In this document: piece by piece, positions 44,512-57,437 of the stretch
Layout: every line of letters starts with the position of its first letter
How positions within the stretch are numbered: position 1 is the first letter of the stretch
DNA from: Terribacillus saccharophilus
GTDB lineage: Bacteria; Bacillota; Bacilli; Bacillales; Amphibacillaceae
Length of the DNA: 64,000 nucleotides
Assembly: GCF_002272075.1 (NCBI RefSeq)
Contig: NZ_NPBJ01000003.1
Location: 62,001-126,000 of the forward strand
Reading direction: 5' to 3'
Made by a program: the position numbers and the translations under genes
The notes under the pieces: generated by a model
Seen by the model: the letters and a program-made list of their open reading frames with translations, nothing else
Told to the model about the DNA's origin: nothing
The model's database searches: none

Positions 44512-45419
44512 GTAAGTTGGAACATACAGTCGCAGCCGAGCAGGCGGGCTTGCGCATCGATAAGCTGTTATCTGATATCCAGGAGGATGTTTCCCGGAGT
44601 CAGGCTCAGAGCTGGATCAAAGAAGATCTAGTTACTGTGAACGGCACCAAGGTTAAGAATAAGTATACTGTGCAAGAGGGGGACGTGATCGAGTGGTCGA
44701 TTCCGGAACCTGAGGAAATGAAAATTGAAGCGGAGAATATCCCGCTTGAGATCATCTATGAAGATGCTGATATCGCAGTTGTGAACAAGCCGCGCGGAAT
44801 GGTCGTACATCCATCCAACGGTCATCAGTCTGGTACAATGGTTCACGCGCTGCTTTACCATCTAAAAGATCTTTCTGGTATCAATGGTACAATGCGTCCT
44901 GGGATTGTACACCGTATCGATAAGGATACAAGCGGCCTTTTAGTAGTCGCTAAGCATGATAAGGCGCATCAAAAATTGACTGATATGCTGAAGGAACATG
45001 ATATTGAACGGAAGTACCGAGCAATTGTCCATGGTGTAATTGACCATGAATTTGGTACAATTGAAGCACCAATTGGACGTGATACGAATGACCGTCAGAA
45101 AATGGCAGTCGTTGAAAACGGAAAGCCTGCTGTGACGCATTTCGAAGTGCTGGAGCGCTTTGAAGAATTCACGTATATAGAATGTAAGCTTGAGACAGGC
45201 AGAACACACCAGATTCGTGTGCATATGCAATATATTGGCTATCCACTTGCTGGAGATCCGAAATACGGTCCGCGCAGAACGTTGGATATCGATGGTCAAG
45301 CGCTGCATGCTGCAGTTCTTGGCTTCAATCATCCAATTTCAGGTGAATGGATGCAATTCGAAGCACCAGTTCCAGACGTGTTTCAAGAGGAATTGGACAA
45401 GTTGAAGTTCAATGCTTGA
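44508..45419 (+). CDS. rluD: RluA/RluD-family pseudouridine synthase (YlyB)
   Basis: This enzyme isomerises uridines in 23S rRNA to pseudouridine. An N-terminal S4 domain (residues 14-70, LRIDKLLSDIQEDVSRSQAQSWI) precedes the catalytic domain, whose active-site motif is HRIDKDTSGLLVVAK (catalytic Asp). TGRTHQIRVHMQYIGYPLAGDPKYG near residue 230 is the family C-terminal block. The length of 303 aa is normal. The stop region overlaps the pyr promoter. Exact target uridines cannot be read from the sequence. Confidence 0.93.
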   Translation: MSKLEHTVAAEQAGLRIDKLLSDIQEDVSRSQAQSWIKEDLVTVNGTKVKNKYTVQEGDVIEWSIPEPEEMKIEAENIPLEIIYEDADIAVVNKPRGMVVHPSNGHQSGTMVHALLYHLKDLSGINGTMRPGIVHRIDKDTSGLLVVAKHDKAHQKLTDMLKEHDIERKYRAIVHGVIDHEFGTIEAPIGRDTNDRQKMAVVENGKPAVTHFEVLERFEEFTYIECKLETGRTHQIRVHMQYIGYPLAGDPKYGPRRTLDIDGQALHAAVLGFNHPISGEWMQFEAPVPDVFQEELDKLKFNA

Positions 45420-45444
45420 CAGTCATTCCCTGACATGCGATACT
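45416..45444 (+). promoter_or_regulatory. Promoter of the pyr operon
   Basis: A perfect TTGACA (45416-45421, overlapping the end of the preceding gene) and an extended -10 TGCGATACT (45436-45444) are 17 bases apart. Confidence 0.75.
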
Positions 45445-46137
<693 letters not shown>

Positions 46138-46248
46138 GGACCTTTAATGGAAGTCCAGAGAGGCTTACAAGGTCGCAAGCTACAACGTCGTCACGGAAGT
46201 GGCAGACGTGTGCCTCTTTGCGACCATAATCGCGAAGAGGCTTTTTTT
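46138..46248 (+). promoter_or_regulatory. PyrR attenuator 2 (pyrR-pyrP intercistronic)
   Basis: A second PyrR-binding loop AAGTCCAGAGAGGCT is at 46151-46165. The terminator GCCTCTTTGCGA / TCGCGAAGAGGC with seven T is at 46212-46248. Confidence 0.93.
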
Positions 46249-46273
46249 ATAAGGAAAAAGAGGAGAGAAACAG

Positions 46274-47644
46274 ATGAAGCCAGCACTAAACATACATGAC
46301 ATCCCAAAATGGAATCAATGGATCATATTCAGCTTACAGCATTTATTCGCAATGTTCGGTGCCACTATCCTGGTGCCGGCGCTAACCGGACTTGATCCAG
46401 CTGTAGCGCTTGTTTCAAGCGGCGTCGGCACACTCGCATTCATCTTGATAACAAGAGGGTCAGTACCAGCTTATCTAGGCTCGAGTTTCGCCTTCATCTA
46501 TCCGATAACGCAATCGATTGAAGCTGCTGGAATCGGAGGCGCCATGATTGGCAGCTTTTTCGCAGGTCTTGCCTACGGCGTAGTAGCAATCGCCATCCGT
46601 CTCGGCGGAATGAAAAGTATCATCAAACTGCTTCCGCCGATTGTTGTTGGGCCAGTCATCATCGTCATCGGTCTGGCACTGGCACCGACTGCGGTGGATA
46701 TGGCAATGAATGCACCTGATACTGGGGAATACAGTACAAAATACTTCACAATCGCACTGGTCACATTAGCAATAACAGTAGTGGCGTCCATCTTTCTCAA
46801 AGGGTTCCTTGGATTGATTCCGGTCTTGATCGGAATCATCGGTGGGTACGTCTTCGCCCTCACACAAGGAATTGTTGACACAAGCGGCGTACAGGCAGCT
46901 TGGAACCAGATCGTTACAGCAGATAGCATCGGTGCTTTCTTTAGCGGAATCTTCACTGTACCGAACTTTACCATACCGTTTGTCGATTATAACGTCGCCG
47001 ATGTATTCAGCTGGCAGCTATTCTTCACGATGGTGCCTATCGCTGTCGTAACAGTATCCGAACATATCGGACACCAACTGGCACTATCCAAAATTGTCGA
47101 TCAAAACATGCTCGTCAAGCCAGGGCTGCATACTTCCTTGGCAGGTGATGGAGTCGCGACAATAATCGCATCCATGCTTGGAGGACCGCCAAACACGACT
47201 TACGGGGAAAACATCGGGGTGTTGGCGATCACAAGAGTGTTCAGTGTATTCGTCATCGGAGGTACGGCAGTACTTGCTATTCTGTTCGGGTTTACCGGGT
47301 TGATCACGGCCTTGATCAGCTCAGTACCATCCGCAGTCATGGGTGGGGTGAGCATCATGCTCTTTGGGATAATCGCTGCAAGCGGTCTTCGAACGATGAT
47401 AGACAGCCAGCTTGATCTTGGGGACAAACGTAACTTAATCATCAGCTCGATTATCTTGGTCATCGGAATTGGCGGAGCTTTCCTTCGCTTCCAGATCGCC
47501 GATTTAGACTTGGAGATCAACAGCATGGCATTAGCAGCGCTAGTTGGTGTCGTCTTGAACCTTGTATTGCCGGGTAAAGAATCCGGCCTTGGAAATGGCA
47601 GTCTGTTCACAGCCGAGGATCAGAAACAAACAGCATCCAAATAA
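46274..47644 (+). CDS. pyrP: Uracil permease (NCS2 family)
   Basis: PyrP imports uracil with protons. The protein has about 14 hydrophobic segments and NCS2 landmarks: FSLQHLFAMFGATILVPALTGLDPAVAL at the start, the TVSEHIGHQLALSKIV helix carrying the substrate-binding glutamate, and GGPPNTTYGENIGVLAITRVFS. Length is 456 aa. It is the second gene of the pyr operon, after attenuator 2. Only 13 bases separate it from pyrB, so the third attenuator known from B. subtilis is missing. Confidence 0.96.
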   Translation: MKPALNIHDIPKWNQWIIFSLQHLFAMFGATILVPALTGLDPAVALVSSGVGTLAFILITRGSVPAYLGSSFAFIYPITQSIEAAGIGGAMIGSFFAGLAYGVVAIAIRLGGMKSIIKLLPPIVVGPVIIVIGLALAPTAVDMAMNAPDTGEYSTKYFTIALVTLAITVVASIFLKGFLGLIPVLIGIIGGYVFALTQGIVDTSGVQAAWNQIVTADSIGAFFSGIFTVPNFTIPFVDYNVADVFSWQLFFTMVPIAVVTVSEHIGHQLALSKIVDQNMLVKPGLHTSLAGDGVATIIASMLGGPPNTTYGENIGVLAITRVFSVFVIGGTAVLAILFGFTGLITALISSVPSAVMGGVSIMLFGIIAASGLRTMIDSQLDLGDKRNLIISSIILVIGIGGAFLRFQIADLDLEINSMALAALVGVVLNLVLPGKESGLGNGSLFTAEDQKQTASK

Positions 47645-47657
47645 GGAGGAGAAGGAC

Positions 47658-48581
47658 ATGAAGCATTTCGTATCGATGAAGCATCTCACCGCAGGGGAAC
47701 TGCTACAGCTCGTACAGCTCGCTACAGACATACAGGTACAGGGGGTATCAGGATACAGGGAGCAGCTGTTCGCAGCCAATCTTTTCTTCGAGCCGAGCAC
47801 ACGGACGAAGATGAGCTTTACCGTAGCAGAACGAAAACTCGGCCTGGAAGTACTGGACTTCGCCGCAGAGGCATCCAGTGTGACAAAAGGCGAGACCGTC
47901 TATGACACCGCAAAGACCCTTCAATCGATCGGCGCTTCGGTCCTTGTCATCCGTCATCCAGAGGAACATACAGCTGCAAGGCTTGCTGAGAGGCTGGATA
48001 TTCCGGTTATTAATGCCGGTGACGGAAAAGGAGAGCACCCGACGCAATGCTTGCTTGATTTAATGACGATTTACCAGGAGTATGGACGTTTCGAAGGACT
48101 GAAAATCGTTATTGCCGGTGATATACGTCACAGCCGGGTTGCCAGAAGCAATGCAATGGCACTGCGCAAATTGGGGGCGCAAGTCTTTGCAGCGGGCAAG
48201 CCGGAATGGATGGATGAGACACTTGGTATCCCGGTGTTGAGTATGGATGATGCAGTGGAACAATGTGATGTCATGATGCTGCTTCGCATCCAGTTTGAGC
48301 GTCATGAAACAAAAGAGGAAGAAGCAGGTTACTTGGAACAATACGGTCTGACCAAAGCAAGGGAACAAAGAATGCAGCAGCATGCGATCATTATGCACCC
48401 GGCACCGGTCAATAGAGGCATCGAAATCGACGACAGTCTCGTTGAAGCACCACGCTCGAGGATCTTTCGTCAGATGGAAAACGGCGTAGCAGCACGAATG
48501 GCAGTTATCATTACACTATTGGAAGGATGGGGAATCAAGCATGGCTACAATCTTAACAAACGCGAAACAGTTAACAGCTGA
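47658..48581 (+). CDS. pyrB: Aspartate carbamoyltransferase catalytic subunit
   Basis: PyrB condenses carbamoyl phosphate with aspartate. The carbamoyl-phosphate motif FFEPSTRTKMSF is at about residues 47-58, and HPTQCLLDL near residue 131 and the HPAPVNRGIEI block are conserved. No regulatory subunit gene is adjacent, as usual in Bacillus. ATG 47658 has AAGGAGGAGAAGG upstream. Length is 307 aa. Its end overlaps pyrC by 41 bases. Confidence 0.96.
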   Translation: MKHFVSMKHLTAGELLQLVQLATDIQVQGVSGYREQLFAANLFFEPSTRTKMSFTVAERKLGLEVLDFAAEASSVTKGETVYDTAKTLQSIGASVLVIRHPEEHTAARLAERLDIPVINAGDGKGEHPTQCLLDLMTIYQEYGRFEGLKIVIAGDIRHSRVARSNAMALRKLGAQVFAAGKPEWMDETLGIPVLSMDDAVEQCDVMMLLRIQFERHETKEEEAGYLEQYGLTKAREQRMQQHAIIMHPAPVNRGIEIDDSLVEAPRSRIFRQMENGVAARMAVIITLLEGWGIKHGYNLNKRETVNS

Positions 48582-49821
48582 TCAGAAACTAGAAGAAGTA
48601 ATGGTGAAAATCGAGGATGGCATTATCACAGATATTGCTAATCAAATCGAAATTACAGCAGAAGACCATGTGGAAGATTTGGAAGGTCAGCTTGTCACAG
48701 CTGGTTTTGTGGATGTGCATGTGCATTTGCGTGAACCGGGAGCAGAAAAGAAGGAAACGATTGAAACAGGTACAAAAGCAGCTGCTCGAGGCGGGTTCAC
48801 GACAGTAGCTGCTATGCCAAATCTCCGACCTGCACCAGACTGTCCAGAAACGCTCCAATCTATCATGGCTCGCAACGAAGAAAGCGGCGTAATCCGCGTA
48901 CTGCAGTATGCTGCTATCACTAAAAAGCAATTAGGCCGTGAAATAGTGGACATGGAAAACATGCAAGAAGCTTTTGCCTTCACCGATGATGGTCTTGGCA
49001 TCCAGTCAGCCGGAATGATGCTGGAAACGATGCAGCGAGCAGCTAAGCTCGGAATTCCTGTTGTGGCACACTGCGAAGATGACAGCCTTGTTCCAGGAGG
49101 AGTCATGCACGAAGGTACAGCTAGTGAGCGGCTAGGTCTGCCAGGCATCAATAGTGTTTCCGAGTCGGTACATATAGCGCGCGATATTCTGCTGGCCGAA
49201 GCTGCTGGCTGTCATTATCATATCTGCCATGTGAGCACAAAGGAATCAGTCCGGGTAATCCGAGATGCAAAACGCGCCGGTATTCGTGTGACTGCAGAAG
49301 TAACACCGCATCACTTGCTTCTTGTTGATGAAGATATCAAAACAGATGATGGAAACTTCAAGATGAATCCGCCGCTCAGATCTGAAGCTGATCGTCAGGC
49401 GCTAATTGAAGGACTGCTTGATGGAACGATAGATGTGATAGCGACGGATCATGCACCACATACAGCAGAAGAGAAGAACGTCAGCATGCTGGATGCTTCA
49501 TTCGGTATCGTCGGATCAGAAACTGCTTTCAGCCTGCTTTATACACACTTTGTTGAGACAGATATCTTTACGCTCAATCAGTTGATTGATTGGCTTACGA
49601 TCAAGCCATCACAGGCATTTGGACTTCCATTTGGCCGCTTCGAAATCGGTGCAGCAGCAGACATAGCTGTATTGGACCTCGATGCTGATGGAGAAGTAAA
49701 TCCAGCTCAGTTCCAATCAAAAGGAACAAACACACCATTTATCGGCTGGCGCTATAAAGGAGAGCCGACGATGACAATTTTTGGCGGAGAAATCGTCTAC
49801 AGAAAGGAAGCGGTAAAATGA
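48541..49821 (+). CDS. pyrC: Dihydroorotase
   Basis: PyrC closes carbamoyl-aspartate to dihydroorotate; it is a zinc amidohydrolase of the class I type. Metal ligands are visible in GFVDVHVHLREPG, in the histidines of VVAHCEDDS and YHICHVSTKESV, and in the catalytic Asp of VIATDHAPHTAEEK. Start ATG 48541 lies inside pyrB and follows GGATGGGGAA. Its end overlaps pyrAA by ATGA. Length of 426 aa is normal. Confidence 0.96.
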   Translation: MATILTNAKQLTADQKLEEVMVKIEDGIITDIANQIEITAEDHVEDLEGQLVTAGFVDVHVHLREPGAEKKETIETGTKAAARGGFTTVAAMPNLRPAPDCPETLQSIMARNEESGVIRVLQYAAITKKQLGREIVDMENMQEAFAFTDDGLGIQSAGMMLETMQRAAKLGIPVVAHCEDDSLVPGGVMHEGTASERLGLPGINSVSESVHIARDILLAEAAGCHYHICHVSTKESVRVIRDAKRAGIRVTAEVTPHHLLLVDEDIKTDDGNFKMNPPLRSEADRQALIEGLLDGTIDVIATDHAPHTAEEKNVSMLDASFGIVGSETAFSLLYTHFVETDIFTLNQLIDWLTIKPSQAFGLPFGRFEIGAAADIAVLDLDADGEVNPAQFQSKGTNTPFIGWRYKGEPTMTIFGGEIVYRKEAVK

Positions 49822-50918
49822 AGAAACGACAACTTATCCTAGAAGACGGTACAGTATTTACTGGCACAGCGTTTGGCAGCGATGCTGCAACAACTGGAGA
49901 GATCGTCTTCAACACAGGAATGACAGGCTATCAAGAGATTATATCTGACCCTTCCTACTGCGGTCAGATCGTTACACTGACGTATCCGCTGATCGGCAAC
50001 TATGGTATTAACAGCGATGACTTCGAAAGCATCCAGCCATCCATTCAAGCGCTAGTTGTGAAAGAAGCTGCTGCAGCACCTTCTAACTTCCGGAAACAGT
50101 ATACAATTGATGCTTTCCTTAAGTTCCATCAGATTCCTGGCATTGAAGGTATCGATACTCGTAAACTGACAAAAATCATCCGGAAACAAGGAGCAATGAA
50201 AGCTAGATTAACAGAAGCAGTCGATACACTTGAAAAACATGCTTCTTGGGAATCTATCACACTTCCGAACGATCAAGTACAACGTATGAGTACAGCCAAA
50301 CCTTATGTCGTACCGGGACGCGGCAAACGTATCGTCGTCATGGATTTTGGCATGAAGCACGGCATCCTTCGTGAATTGGCAGCCCGCGACTGTCATATCA
50401 CAGTTGTACCATGGCATTACACAGCCGAACAAATCCTCCATTTAAACCCGGATGGTATCATGCTGACGAATGGACCTGGAGATCCGAAAGACGTGGACCC
50501 AGCCATACAGACCATTCGTGAGCTTATAAGCCAAGTACCTATTTTCGGTATCTGTCTCGGTCATCAGCTGATTGCACTGGCAGCAGGTGCAAATACAGAA
50601 AAACTGAAATTCGGACATCGGGGCTCCAATCACCCTGTCAAAGACTTGGAGACGGGAAAAACCTACCTAACTTCACAAAATCATGGCTATACGGTCACCA
50701 AGGAATCATTGGCTGCAACAGATCTCATTCTGACGCAGGTAGCCTTAAATGACGGAACTGTTGAAGGGCTTAAACACCGTCAATATCCGGTCATGTGTGT
50801 CCAATACCATCCGGAAGCAGCACCTGGTCCGGAAGATACCCGTCATCTATTCGATAACTTCTTAAACATGACAGCACAAAGCAAGCATTCATCCAAGGGG
50901 GAAGCAACTTATGCCTAA
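49818..50918 (+). CDS. pyrAA: Carbamoyl-phosphate synthase small (glutaminase) subunit
   Basis: This subunit (CarA type) hydrolyses glutamine and passes ammonia to the large subunit. The class I amidotransferase triad is visible: nucleophile Cys in [11 protein letters not shown] and the His-Glu pair in [13 protein letters not shown]. The N-terminal CPSase small-chain domain shows [17 protein letters not shown]. Length is 366 aa. It is the pyrimidine-specific copy, by operon position. It overlaps pyrC (4 bases) and pyrAB (8 bases). Confidence 0.96.
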   Translation: MKKRQLILEDGTVFTGTAFGSDAATTGEIVFNTGMTGYQEIISDPSYCGQIVTLTYPLIGNYGINSDDFESIQPSIQALVVKEAAAAPSNFRKQYTIDAFLKFHQIPGIEGIDTRKLTKIIRKQGAMKARLTEAVDTLEKHASWESITLPNDQVQRMSTAKPYVVPGRGKRIVVMDFGMKHGILRELAARDCHITVVPWHYTAEQILHLNPDGIMLTNGPGDPKDVDPAIQTIRELISQVPIFGICLGHQLIALAAGANTEKLKFGHRGSNHPVKDLETGKTYLTSQNHGYTVTKESLAATDLILTQVALNDGTVEGLKHRQYPVMCVQYHPEAAPGPEDTRHLFDNFLNMTAQSKHSSKGEATYA

Positions 50919-53900
50919 ACGCACTGATATCCAAAAAATACTTGTCATCGGCTCCGGACCGATTGTAATCGGCCAAGCGGCAGAATTCGATTATTCCGGC
51001 ACACAGGCATGCCAGGCTTTGCGTGAAGAAGGATTCACCGTCATTCTTGCCAACTCAAATCCTGCTACAATCATGACGGATCACACCGTTGCGGATACTG
51101 TTTACATGGAGCCGCTCACGGTGGAATTCCTGAGCAAGATTATCCGTAAAGAACAGCCGGATGCCTTGCTGCCGACACTTGGCGGTCAGACTGGTTTAAA
51201 CTTGGCTGTGGCGCTAGACAACTCAGGTATTTTAAAGGAATTCGGTGTTGAGCTGCTTGGCACATCCCTTGAAGCAATCCAGCAGGCAGAGGACCGAGAG
51301 CAGTTCCGAGATTTGATGCATCGTCTTGGAGAACCCGTTCCAGAGAGTCAGATTGTCACAACAGTAGAAGGAGCAGTAGCTTTTTCAGAAGAGATCGGTT
51401 TCCCCCTTATCGTACGTCCAGCTTACACGCTTGGCGGAACGGGCGGTGGAATGTGCTATAACTTGGAGGAGCTAAAACAAATCACAAAGAATGGATTAGC
51501 GCTCTCCCCAGTAACACAATGTCTAATTGAACGGAATATTGCCGGATTCAAAGAAATCGAATATGAAGTAATGCGAGATAAAAATGATCAGGCAATCGTC
51601 GTCTGTAATATGGAAAACGTCGATCCAGTCGGCATCCATACAGGTGACAGCATTGTCGTAGCACCGTCCCAGACACTTAGTGACCGGGAATACCAGTTGC
51701 TGCGCAACGCTTCAATAAAAATCATCAAAGCACTGCAGATCGAAGGAGGCTGTAATGTACAGCTCGCTTTGGATGCGCACAGCTTCAACTATTACATCAT
51801 TGAGGTGAACCCTCGTGTCAGCCGATCAAGCGCTCTTGCTTCCAAGGCAACAGGTTATCCAATCGCCAAGATGGCAGCTAAAATTGCAGTAGGTTTGACA
51901 CTGGATGAAATTAAAAATCCTGTAACAGGTACAACATATGCTTACTTTGAACCAGCACTAGACTACGTTGTTGCCAAGCTACCACGATTCCCGTTTGATA
52001 AGTTTGTCAGCGGCAACCGTAAACTAGGTACGCAAATGAAAGCGACTGGCGAAGTAATGGCGATCGGCCGCAATGTGGAGGAAGCTTTACTGAAAGGTGT
52101 CCGCTCCCTTGATAATAAAGCGAACGGTCTTGCATCCATCAGTCTTGATGCAATGAGCGATGAGGAGATGGAACATCGACTTATCAAAGCAGATGATGAA
52201 CGTCTGTTTGTCCTGGCTGAGGCTTTTCGCCGCGGGTACACTATTGAACAGCTGCATGAACTAACTATGATCGATCGGTTCTTCCTTTGGAAAATTGAAG
52301 CTTTGATCAAAATGGAAACAGCTTTGCAAGAACAGCCTTGGGAACTGGAATTGTTAGAGGAAGTGAAACAAAAAGGATTCTCTGACCGGGAAATAGCTCA
52401 TTGGTGGAACACAACTGAGGATAAAGTATACGAGTTCCGTACAGAAAACAACCTCGTACCTGTATATAAGATGGTAGATACATGCGCAGCAGAATTCGAA
52501 TCGCAAACACCTTATTTCTACAGCACCTATGAAGAAGAAAATGAATCAATAGCGTCTGATAAAGAAAAAGTGATTGTGCTCGGTTCCGGACCGATCCGTA
52601 TCGGACAGGGAATTGAATTCGACTATGCAACAGTCCATAGCGTTCTAGCTATACGGGAAGCAGGCTATGAAGCAATCATCATCAACAGCAATCCAGAAAC
52701 AGTTTCGACGGATTTCAGTGTATCCGATAAGCTTTATTTCGAACCGCTAACACTTGAAGATGTCATGCATGTCGTCAACCTGGAAAATCCGCTAGGTGTG
52801 ATCGTACAATTTGGCGGTCAGACTGCTATCAACCTGGCAGAAGGATTGGAACGCCGCGGTGTGAAGGTGCTCGGAACCTCTTTGCAGGCAATTGATGCAG
52901 CTGAAGACCGGGATAAATTCGAAAGGCTGCTTGATGAATTGAAGATTGCTAAACCAGACGGGGCTTCCATCACGAAACTTGCGGATGCAGCAGCAACAGC
53001 AGAAAAGATAGGTTATCCTGTACTAGTCCGTCCTTCCTATGTGATTGGCGGAAGTAATATGGAGATCGTCTACAATGACGAGGAATTAGAGACTTACATG
53101 GAAAAACGGGTGCATGTCAGACATGATCATCCAGTTTTGATCGATCAATACTTGACTGGTATCGAGGTGGAAGTGGATGCCATTAGTGATGGAGAAACAA
53201 CAATCATCCCGGGAATCATGGAGCATATCGAACGCGCCGGCGTCCATTCCGGAGATTCAATTGCAGTGTATCCGACACAGACGATAACCGAGGAATGCCG
53301 CCAACAATGCATCGATGCGACAATGCAAATCGCGAAGGCTCTTGGAGTTAAAGGCTTGATCAACATCCAATTCGTCATCCACCAAAACAAAGCTTATGTG
53401 TTGGAAGTGAACCCGCGTGCCAGCCGTACCATTCCGTTCCTGTCCAAAATCACACATGTAACGATGGCAAATATCGCTACAAAAGCAATATTAGGTGAAA
53501 AGCTTGCTGACATGGGGTATGTTTCCGGACTCCTGCCGGAACCAGAAGACGTGTATGTCAAAGTACCGGTATTTAGCTTTGAGAAGCTGCGCAGTGTCGA
53601 TACGTTGCTCGGACCAGAAATGAAATCGACAGGCGAAGCAATCGGACATGATCGCACACTTGAAAAAGCACTGTACAAAGGACTGATTGCTTCAGGTCTA
53701 TCTGTACCGCAGGAAGGCGCGATTCTGCTCACAGTAGCTGATAAGGATAAAGAAGAAGCGATGGAGATCGCTAAACTGTTTTATGCGCTTGGCTTCCAGC
53801 TATACGCTACCGAAGGAACGAGTGCAGCAGTAGAGGAAGCAGGACTTCCGGTTACAACAGTAGGAAAAGTCGGTGCTTCTGAACAGAATGTGATCAGCAT

Positions 53901-54104
53901 CATTGAAAATGGTGAAGTACAATTCGTTGTGAACACATTAACTTCCGGCAAACAGCCTAGATCAGACGGCTTCCTTATCCGTCGTGAAGCAGTGGAGCAT
54001 GGTATCGCCTGCCTGACTAGTCTAGATACAGCCAAAGCGATTGCAACCATCATTGAATCTATGACATTCACTGCCAAGCCTGTAGTCGCAGGGGGTATGC
54101 CGTC

Positions 54105-54108
<4 letters not shown>
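50911..54108 (+). CDS. pyrAB: Carbamoyl-phosphate synthase large subunit
   Basis: The large subunit (CarB type) makes carbamoyl phosphate from bicarbonate, ammonia and two ATP. The two homologous halves are clear: [17 protein letters not shown] near residue 12 and [17 protein letters not shown] near 557, each with an ATP-grasp domain ([14 protein letters not shown] and [13 protein letters not shown]). The C-terminal MGS-like allosteric domain begins around residue 935. Length is 1065 aa. Its stop overlaps pyrK by four bases. Confidence 0.97.
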
Positions 54109-56478
<2,370 letters not shown>

Positions 56479-56495
<17 letters not shown>

Positions 56496-57090
56496 TATAG
56501 CCGAAGCATTGCTTTCAATCGATGCGATACAGATTGATCCAGCCAAATCTTTTGTATGGGCTTCTGGCATCCACTCGCCGATTTACTGTGATAATCGCCT
56601 GACTCTTGGTCATCCCGAAGTGCGTACAGCTATAGCACGGCAGTTTCAGAAGAAGTTAGCCGAGTTGCCGGAAACGGACATCATCGCAGGCTGTGCTACC
56701 GGAGGCATCCCACATGCAGCATGGCTCGCCGATAAAGCAGATCTGCCTATGATCTATGTCAGATCCAGCAAAAAAGGACACGGAAAAGGCAACCAAATCG
56801 AAGGAGCCGACGTATCTGGTAAACATGTGGTTGTCATCGAAGATCTCATTTCAACTGGCGGATCGGTTATTAACACAATCCAAGCACTGCAGGAAGCAGG
56901 AGCGATTGTGACAAAGGTACTGGCAATCTTCAGCTACAATCTGAAAAAAGCGGATGATAACTTTGCAGCTATTGATGTTCCATTTGAGACGCTGACAAAT
57001 TTTGATTCTTTAGTTGATATTCTTGTAGAGAAAGAGACGATAACTTCTCAGGAGAAACAAGAACTATTGGACTGGCGTAATACATTGTAA
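56479..57090 (+). CDS. pyrE: Orotate phosphoribosyltransferase
   Basis: PyrE transfers phosphoribose from PRPP to orotate. The PRPP motif is VVVIEDLISTGGSVINTIQAL (about residues 115-135), and FVWASGIHSPIYCDNRLTLGHPEVR near the start is the orotate-binding signature. Length is 203 aa. It is the last gene of the operon; a strong terminator lies 70 bases downstream. Confidence 0.96.
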
Positions 57091-57160
57091 AAGGATGTTG
57101 AGATGCGTTTTTTTAGGTGTAGAGGCCGAATCGTATCATAAATTATAATCTTAATCATTT

Positions 57161-57197
57161 AAGAGCCCATCAGAGTAACCTCTGATGGGCTCTTATT
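57161..57197 (+). terminator. Terminator of the pyr operon
   Basis: A perfect 15-bp stem AAGAGCCCATCAGAG / CTCTGATGGGCTCTT with a four-base loop, ending in TTATT. The T-tract is short. The 240 bases from here to the next gene hold only a strong ribosome site followed by a three-codon frame (ATG AAG TTC stop, near 57330). Confidence 0.75.
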
Positions 57198-57437
57198 ACG
57201 CAAAAAGATAGAACAGTCCTTATTATAGTTAAAAAATACCCGATAAAATAAGAAAGGCTAGTTTCTTGTGAAATGTAAGTAGAAGCACAAGGTAACTGTC
57301 ATAAGCAAGGAGGTTTGCGAAGGGAGGATTATGAAGTTCTAAACAAAAGTCAGCAGTATTCTGGTATTTATATGCCTGATTTCACATGAGATGAGACTTT
57401 TAATATGTATGTTGAATAATACTAAATGGAGGTTAAT

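Noticed and set aside
57330-57341. A three-codon frame (Met-Lys-Phe) after a strong GGGAGGA site upstream of the secreted protein
   Set aside because: Too short to support as a leader peptide and no alternative hairpins were found around it.
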